Source of the DNA: Entomortierella parvispora
Lineage: Eukaryota; Mortierellomycota; Mortierellomycetes; Mortierellales; Mortierellaceae
Assembly (NCBI GenBank): GCA_963573315.1
Contig: OY752151.1
Span: forward strand, 620,001-684,000
Direction of reading: 5' to 3'
DNA: 64,000 bases
Below are positions 22,865 to 33,892 of the stretch, one piece after another. Made by a program: the position numbers and the translations under genes. Under the pieces are notes generated by a model. That model had not been told where the DNA came from, did not search any database, and saw only the letters and a program-made list of their open reading frames with translations. The stretch's first letter is position 1. Every line of letters starts with the position of its first letter.

Positions 22865-24295
22865 GGTGGAAGAGGTGTGTAGGGGGGGGGGTGTGTCTTT
22901 TTGTTTGGTTTTGGGGATGTGAGTTGCTGTAAAAGCTGGTGAGGGAGTGCTGTTGAGCTGGTGTGGGGAATAGAGAGAAGACTGAGGATGAGGAGATGGG
23001 ATTGAGCAAAGACTTTGTCTCTTTTATACGCAGAAAAGAACCAACACGCTGCTCATAACTGCAATCACGTCCTGCATCGCGGCGGTTGACACTCACCCCT
23101 GGCGAACGAAACAAAAATTGCATTATCATTCTTGAGTACCATCTAGATCAATTAGGCACTCTCGCCACCAGCGGCAAGGGTCGATCAACCCCTTGCCGCA
23201 GGTGCCATCCCTCACATACAGTATTCCCCTATGGCCACAATCTTGCACCAGGGGAGGGCTCAGCTGCAGGATGATGGTACACTGAGCTGGCCCCAGTATC
23301 ACAAGCACTCCAGGGTCTTGTCACCTTCAATTCCTGGTAAAAAACACGAAAAAATGATGATTTTTGAGAGCCAGCTTTTCTGATTTAGTCCGTGGTCCGC
23401 TCTTTACCAAGCACAAGCAAGGTCCGCCGCCCTCCGCCCTCTTTGTGTTATTTATTGTCATTTGTGTTTTCTGCAGTGGTGTGAGAGCAATTTCATCCCA
23501 AATTGACCCAATTTGATTTAGGGTACCCTCGGTAACAGTATTTGTGCTAAGAGACCGGCGCCGAGAGAACTTATTCCGTTACCAGCCGTCTAAGCCCTGT
23601 GTACGAGCCCCAGGTAAAGTATCCTATCCGAAGCTATCCCAATATACTCTTCCTCAGCACTTCCTAGTGGCCAGAATATCTTCTAGACCATTGATTTTAC
23701 TTGTGGGCAACCAAGACGATCACTCTCCACTAACAAACAATGTGCTCAATTTGAATGCAAGAAAAATTAAAATTGTTCATGTACATGAGGGGAATCTGCA
23801 TGTAGGGGGAGGGGGGGTAATGAATAAGACAGATACGCGTACTCGACGCGTTTCTGTTGGTTTCACTATTAGTTCTCAAGGGCCCCTTTCAGGCAACCGG
23901 GGAGTGGTCGCATGGACAGAGCGGCAGACGCATTGTTAGCATTGCAGATCTGCCCCTTTTCCCACCCCGGTACTTTAGATCTGTACAGTACATTGTTCCT
24001 CTGCATTTACCCCCAGCCCCAGGGTTGCATGTACTCCGACTCCATATGCATGATTCGAGAGTGACTCGTTGCCACATTCGGGCCCCTGTTTGTCAACCGA
24101 GATGCCCAATGGCCAACCTGGAAATGAATATTAAAAAATTGTTTAGTCTTTACGCCAAAGCATGGTCATTAACAGCCGCTGGAGCTTGGATTTGGGATCT
24201 GCAACCCTTGATCTTCATTACGGAGTTGTACTTTTGAACTAAATAACCCCCAGTGCCTTAAGAATAAAATATATTGTATTTGAAACTTAAGAATC
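22865..24295. other. Intergenic region, subtilase promoter to F-box 3' end
   Basis: The first 200 bp hold the subtilase promoter. The rest has a G-run near 23804-23818 and no convincing gene; open frames at 23544-23939 and 23857-24237 lack any recognisable domain. Confidence 0.5.
23021..23028 (-). promoter_or_regulatory. TATA box of the subtilase gene
   Basis: TATAAAAG on the minus strand, 157 bp upstream of the subtilase ATG, leaving room for a CT-rich 5' leader. The strong consensus suits a highly inducible secreted enzyme gene. Confidence 0.55.
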
Positions 24296-26230
24296 CTAAA
24301 CTTGCACGAAGGCCATTTTTGGGATACCCTCCTTGAGTCTCAAAAGTTGGTCATTGTCCAGTAAAAGATCAAAGTTCGCAAACCGCAGGGAGCGCAGTTT
24401 CTGAAATCCTAGGCACATCTTGATCACCATCTCCAGATTGTCGATAGGCCTCTCTTCTTCAATCTCGTTGCTCGGGTCGCAATTGGACTCATCATTGTGT
24501 CCATTCTCACTGACTTTCTTAACAGTCAATGTAGCGAGTGTGTCGACCAGCCCAATGGATTGCATAGCTACCAACGGCCTGCCTGAAAGAGTAGGTCCAG
24601 CAGCAGAAACGGTAGTGGACTTGGAAGCCACTGCAGTGACGACAGAAACACAGGCTGCAGTGGAGAACGAAACCAAATCCACTGTCGTTGAATGTCGCGT
24701 CAAGAAAATATCTTCCAAGAGACTCAATTGCCCGACACGATCACAGATTGCCTTTGGAATAATTTCTTTCTCGGTCGGAGCGAACGTCAGAGACAAGGAC
24801 CGGAGCCCTTTACAACACCAACGTTGCGGAAATCGTTTGATATCCAAAACCGTCAAGATGGCATCATCAAGGACTTCTTTGGGCCGTGTTCGTTCATCCG
24901 CTGCTCGGAGACAAACAAGGTAGGGGCAGCTAGTCAACAGTTGTTGAACGTGTTCCCCCTTTAAGAAGGAGCAACCACCAATGTGGATCTCTGTCAATGT
25001 CGTGGAATGAGACAATAATCCGAGAATCATACCCGAGTTTGCAAGGTTTCCTTTTGGTGCTTTGAATCCCTCCAATCCGGATACAGCGGATATCAGGCGG
25101 TGTATATCAGGGTCATGCAATTGGGAGCACGACAAATCCAGGTAGGTGAGAGACGGCAGATGACTCATGATTGCCCTTGCAAATTCTGTTGAATCAACTC
25201 GTCGTGGAACAACCATTCGTCTGACGTGGCCACATAGTCTGAAAAACAAATCCAAAAGTTCTCCCTGACACGAGTAAACTGGAAAGCCGCCAAAATCCAG
25301 TTCAACCAGCCTTGATTGTGGTGCGGTATCATAGTAGACTTTTTCTTCTGGTGTCGGTCCCCACCCTGACCCTGTATGGTAGAGCTTCGCAACTGGAATA
25401 CATCCTAGTCCAAGTCGCTTCAACCGAGTGCAGTGACGTAGGATCTCCCGAAGGTCGGGAAAATAGAGGGCCTTTGGCGAACATATGGTGACGTCCTGTA
25501 GAGTAGGGTGGTTCCAAATGACGGTATTAAGTCGAACCAAGTTTACATCCAAAAACTCGAACTGGTTCATCTCCAAAACCTGGAGATTGATTGACAGTTC
25601 GACAACGTCCAAGAGTCGGTCGAGATGATTCAGGTTTGCCTCAATGTTTGACCTCTTTCCAGGATGATTAACACACCGAAGGACGGCCAACTTGTTGAAG
25701 GGAAATGGCTGAAACAACCCTCGAGGCGTAAATTCTCCATGTACCCTCTGGATGACAACGGACTTCAGGCGGGAGACATTGGTAGTCTGGGAGGGGTAAA
25801 CACCCCGTTTTTCATCCATAGAGCGAGGGTGTGTGCCAAGAGTCCCATCCTCTGGAGTGGCTTCGATGGAGGACGTGACAATTCTTTCTTTCCCCTGCCT
25901 CTGTTTTGAGCTGAGTGCAAGTCCGTGTTTGCGCTCTCTCCTGTTCAAAGGGGGGTTCTCTCCCAGCCACCGAAACACATCCGAGTAGTGCGTGGTGATG
26001 GACCTGATAAGGGGCGCGTGGTCCTTCAGAGAGAGGATGGTGTTCTTTGTCCTGAGCCGCTTTAATGTGCACCGGCGTGAGACCTGGATATGTTGCCATA
26101 GATACGGATAGAAGACTGCCTGCCAGTCTTTGCAGACACGGATGCATCGTTGGATGTCGAGTTGGACCAGGTCCTCGCAGATCAGGTCCAAGAGCAAGGG
26201 GATGTCGAAGATGGAGATGCGAGTCGTCAT
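24296..26230 (-). CDS. F-box/LRR protein, 644 aa
   Basis: A single exon. The N-terminal F-box-like segment is ISIFDIPLLLDLICEDLVQL, then CIRVCKDWQAVFYPYLWQHI (residues about 5-50). The array that follows has LRR-like units such as SLTYLDLSCSQLHDPDI and STTLTEIHIGGCSF. A Ser/Thr/Val-rich low-complexity insertion (TVDLVSFSTAACVSVVTAVA) interrupts the C-terminal repeats. Probably an SCF adaptor. The gene lies head-to-head with the GCR1_C-like gene starting at 26598, sharing a 367-bp upstream region. Confidence 0.85.
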   Translation of the reverse strand: MTTRISIFDIPLLLDLICEDLVQLDIQRCIRVCKDWQAVFYPYLWQHIQVSRRCTLKRLRTKNTILSLKDHAPLIRSITTHYSDVFRWLGENPPLNRRERKHGLALSSKQRQGKERIVTSSIEATPEDGTLGTHPRSMDEKRGVYPSQTTNVSRLKSVVIQRVHGEFTPRGLFQPFPFNKLAVLRCVNHPGKRSNIEANLNHLDRLLDVVELSINLQVLEMNQFEFLDVNLVRLNTVIWNHPTLQDVTICSPKALYFPDLREILRHCTRLKRLGLGCIPVAKLYHTGSGWGPTPEEKVYYDTAPQSRLVELDFGGFPVYSCQGELLDLFFRLCGHVRRMVVPRRVDSTEFARAIMSHLPSLTYLDLSCSQLHDPDIHRLISAVSGLEGFKAPKGNLANSGMILGLLSHSTTLTEIHIGGCSFLKGEHVQQLLTSCPYLVCLRAADERTRPKEVLDDAILTVLDIKRFPQRWCCKGLRSLSLTFAPTEKEIIPKAICDRVGQLSLLEDIFLTRHSTTVDLVSFSTAACVSVVTAVASKSTTVSAAGPTLSGRPLVAMQSIGLVDTLATLTVKKVSENGHNDESNCDPSNEIEEERPIDNLEMVIKMCLGFQKLRSLRFANFDLLLDNDQLLRLKEGIPKMAFVQV

Positions 26231-26597
26231 TGTTACAGCGAGATGGACGATGCGTGATCAGACAACGAGGACGAGGGCAAAAGACAAGAGGATGAGCGCA
26301 TGCGCTCCTCTTGTTGTTTGTTGTGCCCCTGCTTGCTGCTCCTTGGGCGGTGTACTTGCTCAGCCTCCCCGTTGCTCGACCTCTGCCGCTCGGAACAAAG
26401 AAAGAGACGCGTCTTCCTGCACAACGCCAGAGTCCAGTCTGGCCACACGTGACCGATCGCATCTCCTGCGAGTTCTCACCTTTGGGACCGAATCACCCGA
26501 CCCCTTTGGGCTGCCTCCTTCCTCTTCTTCTTTCAAAGATCCCTTTCTTCATCCACAGCCTTCCTCTCTCCATCGCCAATCCTTCATCATCGGTATC
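26231..26597. promoter_or_regulatory. Shared divergent upstream region
   Basis: The 367 bp between the F-box gene (minus) and a GCR1_C-like gene (plus). It is C/T-rich toward 26597. No TATA box seen; the two genes may share control elements. Confidence 0.4.
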
Positions 26598-28439
26598 ATG
26601 ATTGGCTCTTTCCAGTTCCCATCATCATCAGGTGGTCAGGTAACAAGCTTTTCTGAGAAATGAACTCACACTCATACCAACCCAACCCACAATGTAAATG
26701 CTGACGCATGCTCTTCTTGCCTCACATGTGTAGTCAAGCGAAGGAGCAAACGGGCACGCAAATGTACACGTCAGCAAAAGACGCGATGAATCCCCAACCG
26801 AAGAAGAGTTGTCGGAGAAAAAGAAAAGAGCCGCCCGTGCGGCGACGTTGCCTGAGGAGGACAAAGGCCTTGTCTACTGGGAGGTAAAAACCATTGCCAG
26901 ATAAACCCGTCTCCAGTGTCATGTTTGCAAACAAGAAACTGATCTTTTTCCCTTTTTTTTTTTTTGCTTTAGGATTGGTGCAATGAAAACGAGCTGAGTA
27001 TCACTCCAACTCTGGAGACTGTCATGCTTTACGTCATGGAATGTGTGGCACCCTTGGAAGAGAAGATGGATATTGTATCGAGTCACAATCCCAACGTGTC
27101 CCGACTCTGTGGTATCAGGGATTTCATTGTGCCTTTGGCGAGATTAGTGGAAAGGAACTCTCAAAGGCCCTTCGGACAATCATTAACTGCAACACTCGCG
27201 AAGCCAGAAACGTCATGGAAAACAAAAGGAAAGGAGGTCTTGCGATCATCAGACCTGTCGACCGCTCCTTCTCCACCACTAGAGGCACCTTCCGTCGAGT
27301 CAATTCCGGATAAAACACATCTGTCAACGAACTCGAGTTTACCGACGGCTACCCCTTTAGCCCGCAGTCACCCACAAACTGCTGCTGCGACTGTAGTCGA
27401 GGTTGCACCGTCACCAGTCAAATCCTCGGGCGCCACAAGCAATAGAGTTGGTAGTAGTAATACTGCCCAATCGGACTATTCTCGATTCAAGGCCAGTGAA
27501 TTCTTGGATCCGCCAGTGAGTGGCAAAGGCAAAGGTGGATTTGTTGGCCGTCCATCTAGCTCTACCCCTGTCACCATTTACAGACTGAACCCCAGAGTCC
27601 TTACTGTTCCGGATGTCCTGGAAGAGTGGCGTTTTGGTGTCGAAGGAGGACCCGCCATCCAAAGCCTCTATCGGAAGTTTGGATCGAAATGGAAGTTTGC
27701 AGGGGACGGCTTTCGTTTCTCTAGCCGCGCTTCAATTGTAAGAGAGTACACGCGTCTCGTTCGAGAGCAAGGTATATCGGATGAGCAGGCGATCCGCAAC
27801 CTGGAACATGCACGAAATGGACATTCGATCACCACATTCTATCAATCTCTAGTAGCCCAGCGTAGAGCACCGGATGCAGAAGATCAATTGAGTGAGAGCA
27901 TTCGGCAGTCGAACTCCTCGGACACCCAATCTAGTACCCTGTCTGCCTCTACCACCAGAAATCATCAACTCGTTCCGCCCCCAGCCATTAAGAAGCGCAA
28001 GCGCGTCAGCCACGCTAACGATACCAGTGCCTACGAGGGTCCTGTCAGGGCCGTGACCTCACGCTCACGGTCAGCCGTTCACCAAATTGCGTTTCCGTTT
28101 CCGGTTCATAATCTCGAATCGGTAGCGGACGTCTGGAAAGAATGGACGGAAGGTTGGGAGGACGAACCGGCCATCGAACATCTGGTGGAGATTCATGGAC
28201 CTGCCTGGGAGCAAAAGGTTTTTTCTGCAGAATACTTTCGAACTTTCCATAACAATAGCCGGCTCGTCCGAGTGATCCGTGAGGCCGTGCTCCAAGGCGC
28301 GGTGGAATCCCATGAAGAGGCGATCGAGGCGCTGGAAAGGGCTCGAAAGTCAGAGGCATTGATGAAATTTTGTGGAAGTCGCGCATATAGTAGCGTGTTG
28401 AATTCTTGGAACCAAAGTCCCAGGAAGAGAGCAACCTAA
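26598..28439 (+). CDS. GCR1_C-like / Crypton-related protein, two modules, 552 aa
   Basis: Exons are 26598-26639 (14 codons), 26734-26883 (150 nt) and 26973-28439. Both introns are phase 0, and the second splits GLVYWE from DWCNENE. The order is: N-terminal module (LPEEDKGLVYWE / DWCNENELSITPTLETV...VAPLEEKM), a Ser/Thr-rich linker, motif RFKASEF, a first W-E-W module (VLEEWRFGVEGGPAIQSLYR...IVREYTRLV), a basic patch KKRKR (probable nuclear signal), and a C-terminal module (VWKEWTEGWEDEPAIEHLVE...AVESHEEAIEALERARK). Predicted nuclear DNA-binding protein. The tiny first exon is supported only by splice logic, so Met could instead lie elsewhere. Confidence 0.75.
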
Positions 28440-29513
28440 ATCCCCTTCCCCCCTGTTCACCTTTGCTATTGCCCAATGAACTATAGACCTATAGGACATA
28501 GTCGCTTGGGGCGCACGTAAAAAAACAAAGCCGCAAAACACACCCAACCGTCTGTACCACGGCGTAATGACTATTTCACTCGATCTCACTCCACAGACAA
28601 CTTTTTGAAAAACGCACCTTCACACTATCTTCACAGACCCCAGTTTACTTAATAGATCTTTGAGGGTTTTTCACAGAAACTCTTATGAGTAGGAGGCCAT
28701 TCCTAATTTTCATAAGGCATTCCTTCGAATTCTCGCCATCCATCAACAAACCGGGAAAACGCACCCTCTCATCACATTCACAAACATCGGTTTGCTAAGG
28801 GCAGAAACGAGCCAGAGGCCGTAACTCTTGATCTTTATTCGCGGCAAAATTGCTATTCATCATGTCAACGAGGACTGCATTGGGCAGGTCATTGGGAAAA
28901 TTTCAATAGCCCGTTTCAATCTTTGGTTCTGTGGATTTGAAGTAAACGGTCATTTCGGGAAAAAAGGTCCTTCACAACAGCCAATGCCCCACACAAATCC
29001 GCCCATTCAAAGTTGAGTACCAGGCCGGATTTCATTCTCAAAGATGGTGTATTGTTGTCAAAAGAGCAGATGTCAACAAGGTAAAAAGCAACGTTTGGTC
29101 TATTTGTCGACCGGGTGTGTTGTCGCTTGCTTGTCGACCCCGTCAAAACTCCATGGAACAATTGTGTTGCACATCGACCGGTCCCCATTTCACGCCCCTT
29201 CTCTCACTTCCGATGGATATTGCAGCCACTGCCACGCTGACACCCAGTAACATGTCCCCTCCCTGCCCACCCTGTGTTCTTGTGCACATGATGAATATTG
29301 GTTGAGCAACTTGGACAATTTTATGGAGATGGTCAGGGCCTTAAACAGCAACATCGCCTCATTTTTAAAACGGGAAGGTGCAACAGTAATACAGTAACAT
29401 CACGAATATAATAACCATCACTTCTTGTCTCCACTCAGACCTATGGTGCTCCTATTGCATGTTTGTCTTCAGATTTTCAAGGCTGACTACTATTGGTAAT
29501 CGAAGCAATCTGT
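28440..29513. other. Intergenic region, about 1 kb
   Basis: No gene recognised. The open frames are short and lack domains. It separates two converging transcription units. Confidence 0.5.
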
Positions 29514-31271
29514 CTAGGAAGAAACAATCTGCTGTTGACAACAAAAAGTATCTACTGGACAATCACCAGGTACTGAAGTAAACAGCACTTCACCAGGTAG
29601 ATTGCCGGTTGCACAGGAAGCAAGGCACCCAGATCCTAAATTATTACTAACACAGGAGGAAGGTTCTTGCATTTGACAACATATCGTAATCGGGGCATTT
29701 CCTGGGCAGTCTTGGAAAGCCGCTGCTGCCGCAAGATACTCCACCCCAGCAACATTACCAGTAGCACAAGTAGCTAAGCATATCCCATGAGCACTTGCGC
29801 AAAGTGTACCAATCGCTGAAGTTGGGCTTGGGGTCGCAGACGTTGTAGTGGTAGTGGGGCTTATGGACGTCCCTCCTCCTGCTCCTCCACTTTCTCCTCC
29901 AGTTGTTGTTATAGGTGCAGTGGTGGCCGTTCCTCCTCCTGCTCCTCCACTTCCTCCTGCAGTTGTTATAAGTGCAGTGGTGGCTGTTCCTCCTCCTGCT
30001 CCTCCAGTTGTTGTTATAGGTGCAGTAGTGGCTGTTCCCCCTCCTGCTCCTCCAGTTGTTGTTATAGGTGCAGTGGTGGCTGTTCCTCCTCCTGCTCCTC
30101 CAGTTGTTGTTATAAGTGCGGTGGTGGCCGTTCCTTCTCCTGCTCCTCCACTTCCTCCTCCAGTTGTTGTAATAGGTGTTGTGGTGGCTGTTCCTCCTCC
30201 TAACCCACCACTTCCTCCTCCAGTTGCTGTTATAAGTGCGGTGGTGGTTGTCCCTCCTCCTACTCCACCACTTCCTCCTCCAGTTGTTGTAATAGGTGTT
30301 GTGGTGGCTGTTCCTCCTCCTACTCCACCACTTCCTCCTCCAGTTGTTGTTATAAGTGCGGTGGTGACTGTTCCTCCTCCAGTTGTTGTTATAGGTACGG
30401 TGGTGGCCGTTCCTCCTCCTGCTCCTCCACCAACAGTCAGTGTGGTTGTTGCTATTGTTGTGGTTGTTGCACTGGTTGTTATTGCTGTGGTGGTGGTGGC
30501 GGTGGTGGTGGTGGTGGTGTAAGTCGTCGGCGTCGTGACTGCTGCTGTTGCTGCTGTGATGGTTATCCCTCCTCCTCTAGTTGATGCAGAGGCGACTCTG
30601 ACTGTTACTCCAAGTGAAGTGGTTGTTGTGGTGTTTGTGGACAATGGAGTAGTGGCTATTGTCTTCGGTGTGCTTTTGATTGTGCTAGAGATTTCGGTTG
30701 CTTTTGCTTTGGTCATCGGCGTAGCAGTAGTAGAGATAATAGTCCTCAGGCCTGTTTTTTGTAGAAGAACAAATTGTTAGTCACAGAAATGATATTAAAT
30801 AATTAATAATAATACCGAAGAAGAATAGTGCCAATAAGAAGCATTCAAAAAAATTAAAATAAAAACAAAAAACGCCGAGAATACGCCCTTACAAACTACT
30901 GGAATCGTCTTATGGCACTGATGATTCCTTTGGCGATGATGAGACTTTTTGCGACGATGTTGAAGCTTCTTGTTACATTTATGATGTTTCTTGTTGCATT
31001 GGTGTTTTTCTTGACGGTGATGAGGTCTTTCTTTGCGTCTATTGCACTTTTTAAGATGGTGCCAGTTACCGTGCATTTGGTTGTCTGCCTCAGAATGTTC
31101 TGCGTAACTCGCTTCTAGGTGGACATGCCGTTGAGTGCTCTCGCGATTACGGTGTTGATTCCTAACTTGGCCTTGAATGCTGGTATCAACTCCATCTGCT
31201 ACGCAAATCGATCTAACGCAGACTGAGAGAGCCATTGCAGTCTCAGCAAGTCTAGAAAGTGACAATTTCAT
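29514..31271 (-). CDS. Secreted Thr/Gly-rich repeat protein with two Cys modules, 538 aa
   Basis: Exon 1 is 31271-30893 and exon 2 is 30751-29514; the phase-1 intron joins PVV-C to LRTIISTT. Exon 1 starts with a weak signal-like segment (MKLSLSRLAETAMALSVCV), then a His/Lys/Arg/Gln-rich stretch. Exon 2 has a Thr-rich region, then about 10-12 imperfect repeats of the type TATTAPITTTGGAGGG, sometimes with an extra SGG. Two related Cys modules end it: CLATCATGN...DCPGNAPITICC and CLASCATGN...DCPVDTFCC. The Thr-rich repeats would be heavily O-glycosylated, so a cell-wall or mucin-like surface protein is the best guess. The signal peptide is not strong; the exon 1 start could be wrong. Confidence 0.6.
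29866..30440. repeat. Coding minisatellite of 45-60 bp units
   Basis: Imperfect tandem units of the pattern GTTGTTATAGGTGCAGTGG plus CTCCTCCTGCTCCTCCA, encoding the Gly/Thr repeats of the minus-strand protein. Copy number probably varies between strains. Confidence 0.8.
30476..30522. repeat. GTG/GTT trinucleotide-rich tract
   Basis: Runs of GTGGTGGTGGCGGTGGTG-type sequence, coding for polythreonine on the minus strand. Confidence 0.6.
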
Positions 31272-31579
31272 GTTGATGAATGGTTCAGTCGTTTATATGA
31301 AAGACTAGGATCCAACACTGGAATTTTAGAAGAAAAGAGATTTAAAGGGAAAACCAAGGCCAGAAATGCAACAGAAAAGATTGGTATTAATAAACAATAT
31401 CATAAAGCAGCATTCCTAAGGTTATCATTCCTGCTTAAAACGGATTGTTATCATTCCACAATTCCACGATCGCAGGATTACATTCCCGAGTCCGTGTAAA
31501 GAGGAACTGGAAAAGAGTTTGTACGTAAAATCGTAAATCCATATTTGTCACGTGCTCTCGCTCGAAACTGCATGCTTTT
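31272..31579. other. Spacer between the repeat-protein gene and the Crypton
   Basis: A/T-rich flank. A minus-strand frame at 31478-31756 overlaps the Crypton antisense and is not believed to be a gene. The left end of the element probably lies here, but no boundary repeat is visible. Confidence 0.4.
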
Positions 31580-33892
31580 CATGCACGGCCAGTTTCTTGC
31601 CATGTTGCTTTCACACTTTTGCTCCGCCACCAAAGGTTCCGCAATGGAAGAGAGGACCCTCTGGAAAATATCAGGATGATAATGGTGCACCTTTGGCACC
31701 ATAATATACAAGGCGAACACAGTAAATGGACACGAGTGGTAACTGGTCTTCGCCATCGACTCGATGCCGCCTTTCGATTTTTTATGATGTGCCGCAGCGA
31801 AACCACACGCAGGGCCAGGCTAATTGACCTCTTTGGCCAGAACGTTGCACGTCCAGGACGACAAGACGAGGAGAGAAAATTCGTGCTTGGTGTAGTTTTG
31901 ATGACCAGACAAGGAAAAATGAACAAGGATGGCAAGATCCGATATAATGTCGTGGTACGAAACTCAGATGTGGAGGCATGTCCTGTCGGCGCTCTAGCCT
32001 TTTATCTGCTTGAGTATTGGTCGGTAATTTCGAATCCCTTGATCACGACGCGCGTTTCATGTTTGGGGTGAGATGTCGCTTCTTTCTAAACTTTGGATAT
32101 CTAGCCCACTTCATCATCTTCTGCCCCTCCACCCAGCCTAGAGAGATCACAGTTGGGTCGACTATCACCTGTCGTCCAAATCCACCACACGAACAAGAGA
32201 GCTGCAATACGCTTCACAATACTTCCAAACTCGCATTGTTCTGGATGATCTCAACATTGGCATCAAGGGCAAGGCTACTCATCTTACTCGACGACTTGGG
32301 GCTTTTTTGGCACGCCTCACTGGTGCCACTCACGAGGATATATCGAAACATGGTGGTTGGGCGACAAATCGGCTCATCACACACTACCTCGATGGTGTGG
32401 ATGCATCAGTGGCATTGCAAATGGCCGGAGTTGAGAATGGCCGCACGGATAGCTTTTGGCTGGCACACAATGTCATTCCAGACCTCGAGCTGCAACGCAT
32501 GGTCTTCCCATTTATAGAAGACGCATGCTCGAATTCTGAGGATATAAGACATTACGATCGTTACTGGAGACAATCCATCGACAACATCATGTTGGATCGA
32601 AGCATGTTCTATGGACGTGATCAACTAGAGGTTAAGGTCACAATCAAGACAAAGAATGCGCGGAAGGTCCTCTCAGATGAGGCGATCTCGCGTCGACGAC
32701 ACCTTTGTCTGCTTGCCCATTTACGAAAAGTAGTTTTGCAAGACGCCGCCGTCATGTTGTTGGCCGAGAACAAATCATCCCAGCATCCTATTTTCAAGCG
32801 TGAGATGTTCAAGTCGCCGGAATTTTTGGCCTTCAAGAAGTTGATGGCGGAAACGTTGGCCAATGCTTCCCTTCGTCCTGCCAACGCAGCTGTTGTTGCG
32901 CCTGTTATCCAGCGGCACATGGAGGCTGTCAGTGTCCTCATGTCGCAGCAAACCTCCCGTCAACAAGCCATGAACACCAAGATCTCCAAGATCTCCGATA
33001 ACATCGACAGGTTACAGGTCGGTCAGGACTGGCGTGCATCGTATGTAGAACAACGTAATCAGCAGGTCCTCGAAGGTGTCGTCCAAAGCATGGACAAGAT
33101 GAATGACAAGGTGGATGCCCTGATGAGATCGTTAGCGACTTCTTTGTCCAATTCGGCTGATCAGGTGACTTCAATAACCCAAGTACAAGCACAAGAAGGA
33201 GGCTCGGGTATCACTGTGGAACCACTTTTATCTCATTTGGGTCGGTTTTCAAATGAGCTATCAGCACCAGGAGCCTCGATCAGCCTGCAATTGCCGACAG
33301 TAGGAGAATCAAGTTCGGCGCACAACCTTTGTCAATTGGCCATCCACGTGGTCTCGATGGTAGCGACCATTCTATCAATTCTCAGGACAAAATTCTTGCG
33401 GTGGCAGCTGCAATTGCGCGCCATAGGAGAGATAGCGGAGAAGTTGATCCTCCTATGCCCAGGCACATGCCTCTTTGCACATTGGTTCCCCGACCGAACA
33501 CACTTGAGGGGCTTTGGCAAGAGTGGTTTTATGGCGTCAATGGTAGTCCTTCGATTGTGGTGATGGATTCTTGGTACTCAACTCTATGGCGCAGTGAAAA
33601 GAATTCGGCCAACCCTAACAGGAAGAAAAATGGATTTGCGGGTCTCTATTTATTCAAGAAGACCATTGTGAACTCAGTCCTGGGCTACATTCCGGATGGT
33701 GTGCCGGTTGATATGACCATGATTGCACGAGCTCTTGAAGATTTTCAGGAAATGTTGAGGGTGGATTACAACTCTTGCTCGATTGCTGCCTACTACAAGC
33801 TCTTGCCCAAAAAAGTTTCCAAGAGGTTTGGAAGTTCAGAAGAAAAGGAGCAAGGGAAAGGGAAAGGGAAGACGAAGGCAAAAGAACCTTAG
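31580..33892 (+). mobile_element. Crypton-type element: tyrosine recombinase (Ndc10/CBF3-domain-like) with GCR1_C tail, decayed
   Basis: Cryptons are DNA elements moved by a tyrosine recombinase. Here the N-terminal part is missing or unreadable before 31580-31619. The recombinase core runs from LENIRMIMVHLWHHNIQGEH. Box I is FFMMCRSETTR; box II with HxxR is KATHLTRRLGAFLARLTG; the H and nucleophile Tyr are in ISKHGGWATNRLITHYLDG. A GT-AG intron (32068-32141) joins FMFG to RDHSWVDYHL. The tail 33311-33892 has the GCR1_C-like module (LEGLWQEWFYGVNGSPSIVV). Two frameshifts break it: near 32017-32025 and near 33310-33325. The element looks inactive as read. No terminal inverted repeats, as expected for Cryptons. 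Confidence 0.75.

Noticed and set aside
21797-22882. A 361-codon plus-strand frame
   Set aside because: It lies fully antisense to the subtilase gene, whose catalytic motifs are intact. The frame is rich in Gly, Ser, Arg and Val without any domain, as expected for a codon-bias shadow.
29866-30440. Repeat array as a CRISPR
   Set aside because: Units are coding, unequal in length and contiguous without unique spacers.
29848-30522. A 224-codon plus-strand frame of Val/Pro repeats
   Set aside because: It is the complement of the Thr/Gly repeat tract. The repeat makes all frames open, and it has no start context or Cys modules.
31478-31756. A minus-strand 92-codon frame at the Crypton 5' side
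   Set aside because: It is antisense to the recombinase core and has no match to a known family by eye.
31580-33892. Reading the Crypton frame breaks as programmed frameshifting
   Set aside because: Neither break has a clear slippery site, and the second is far from any expected recoding point. Decay is the simpler explanation.
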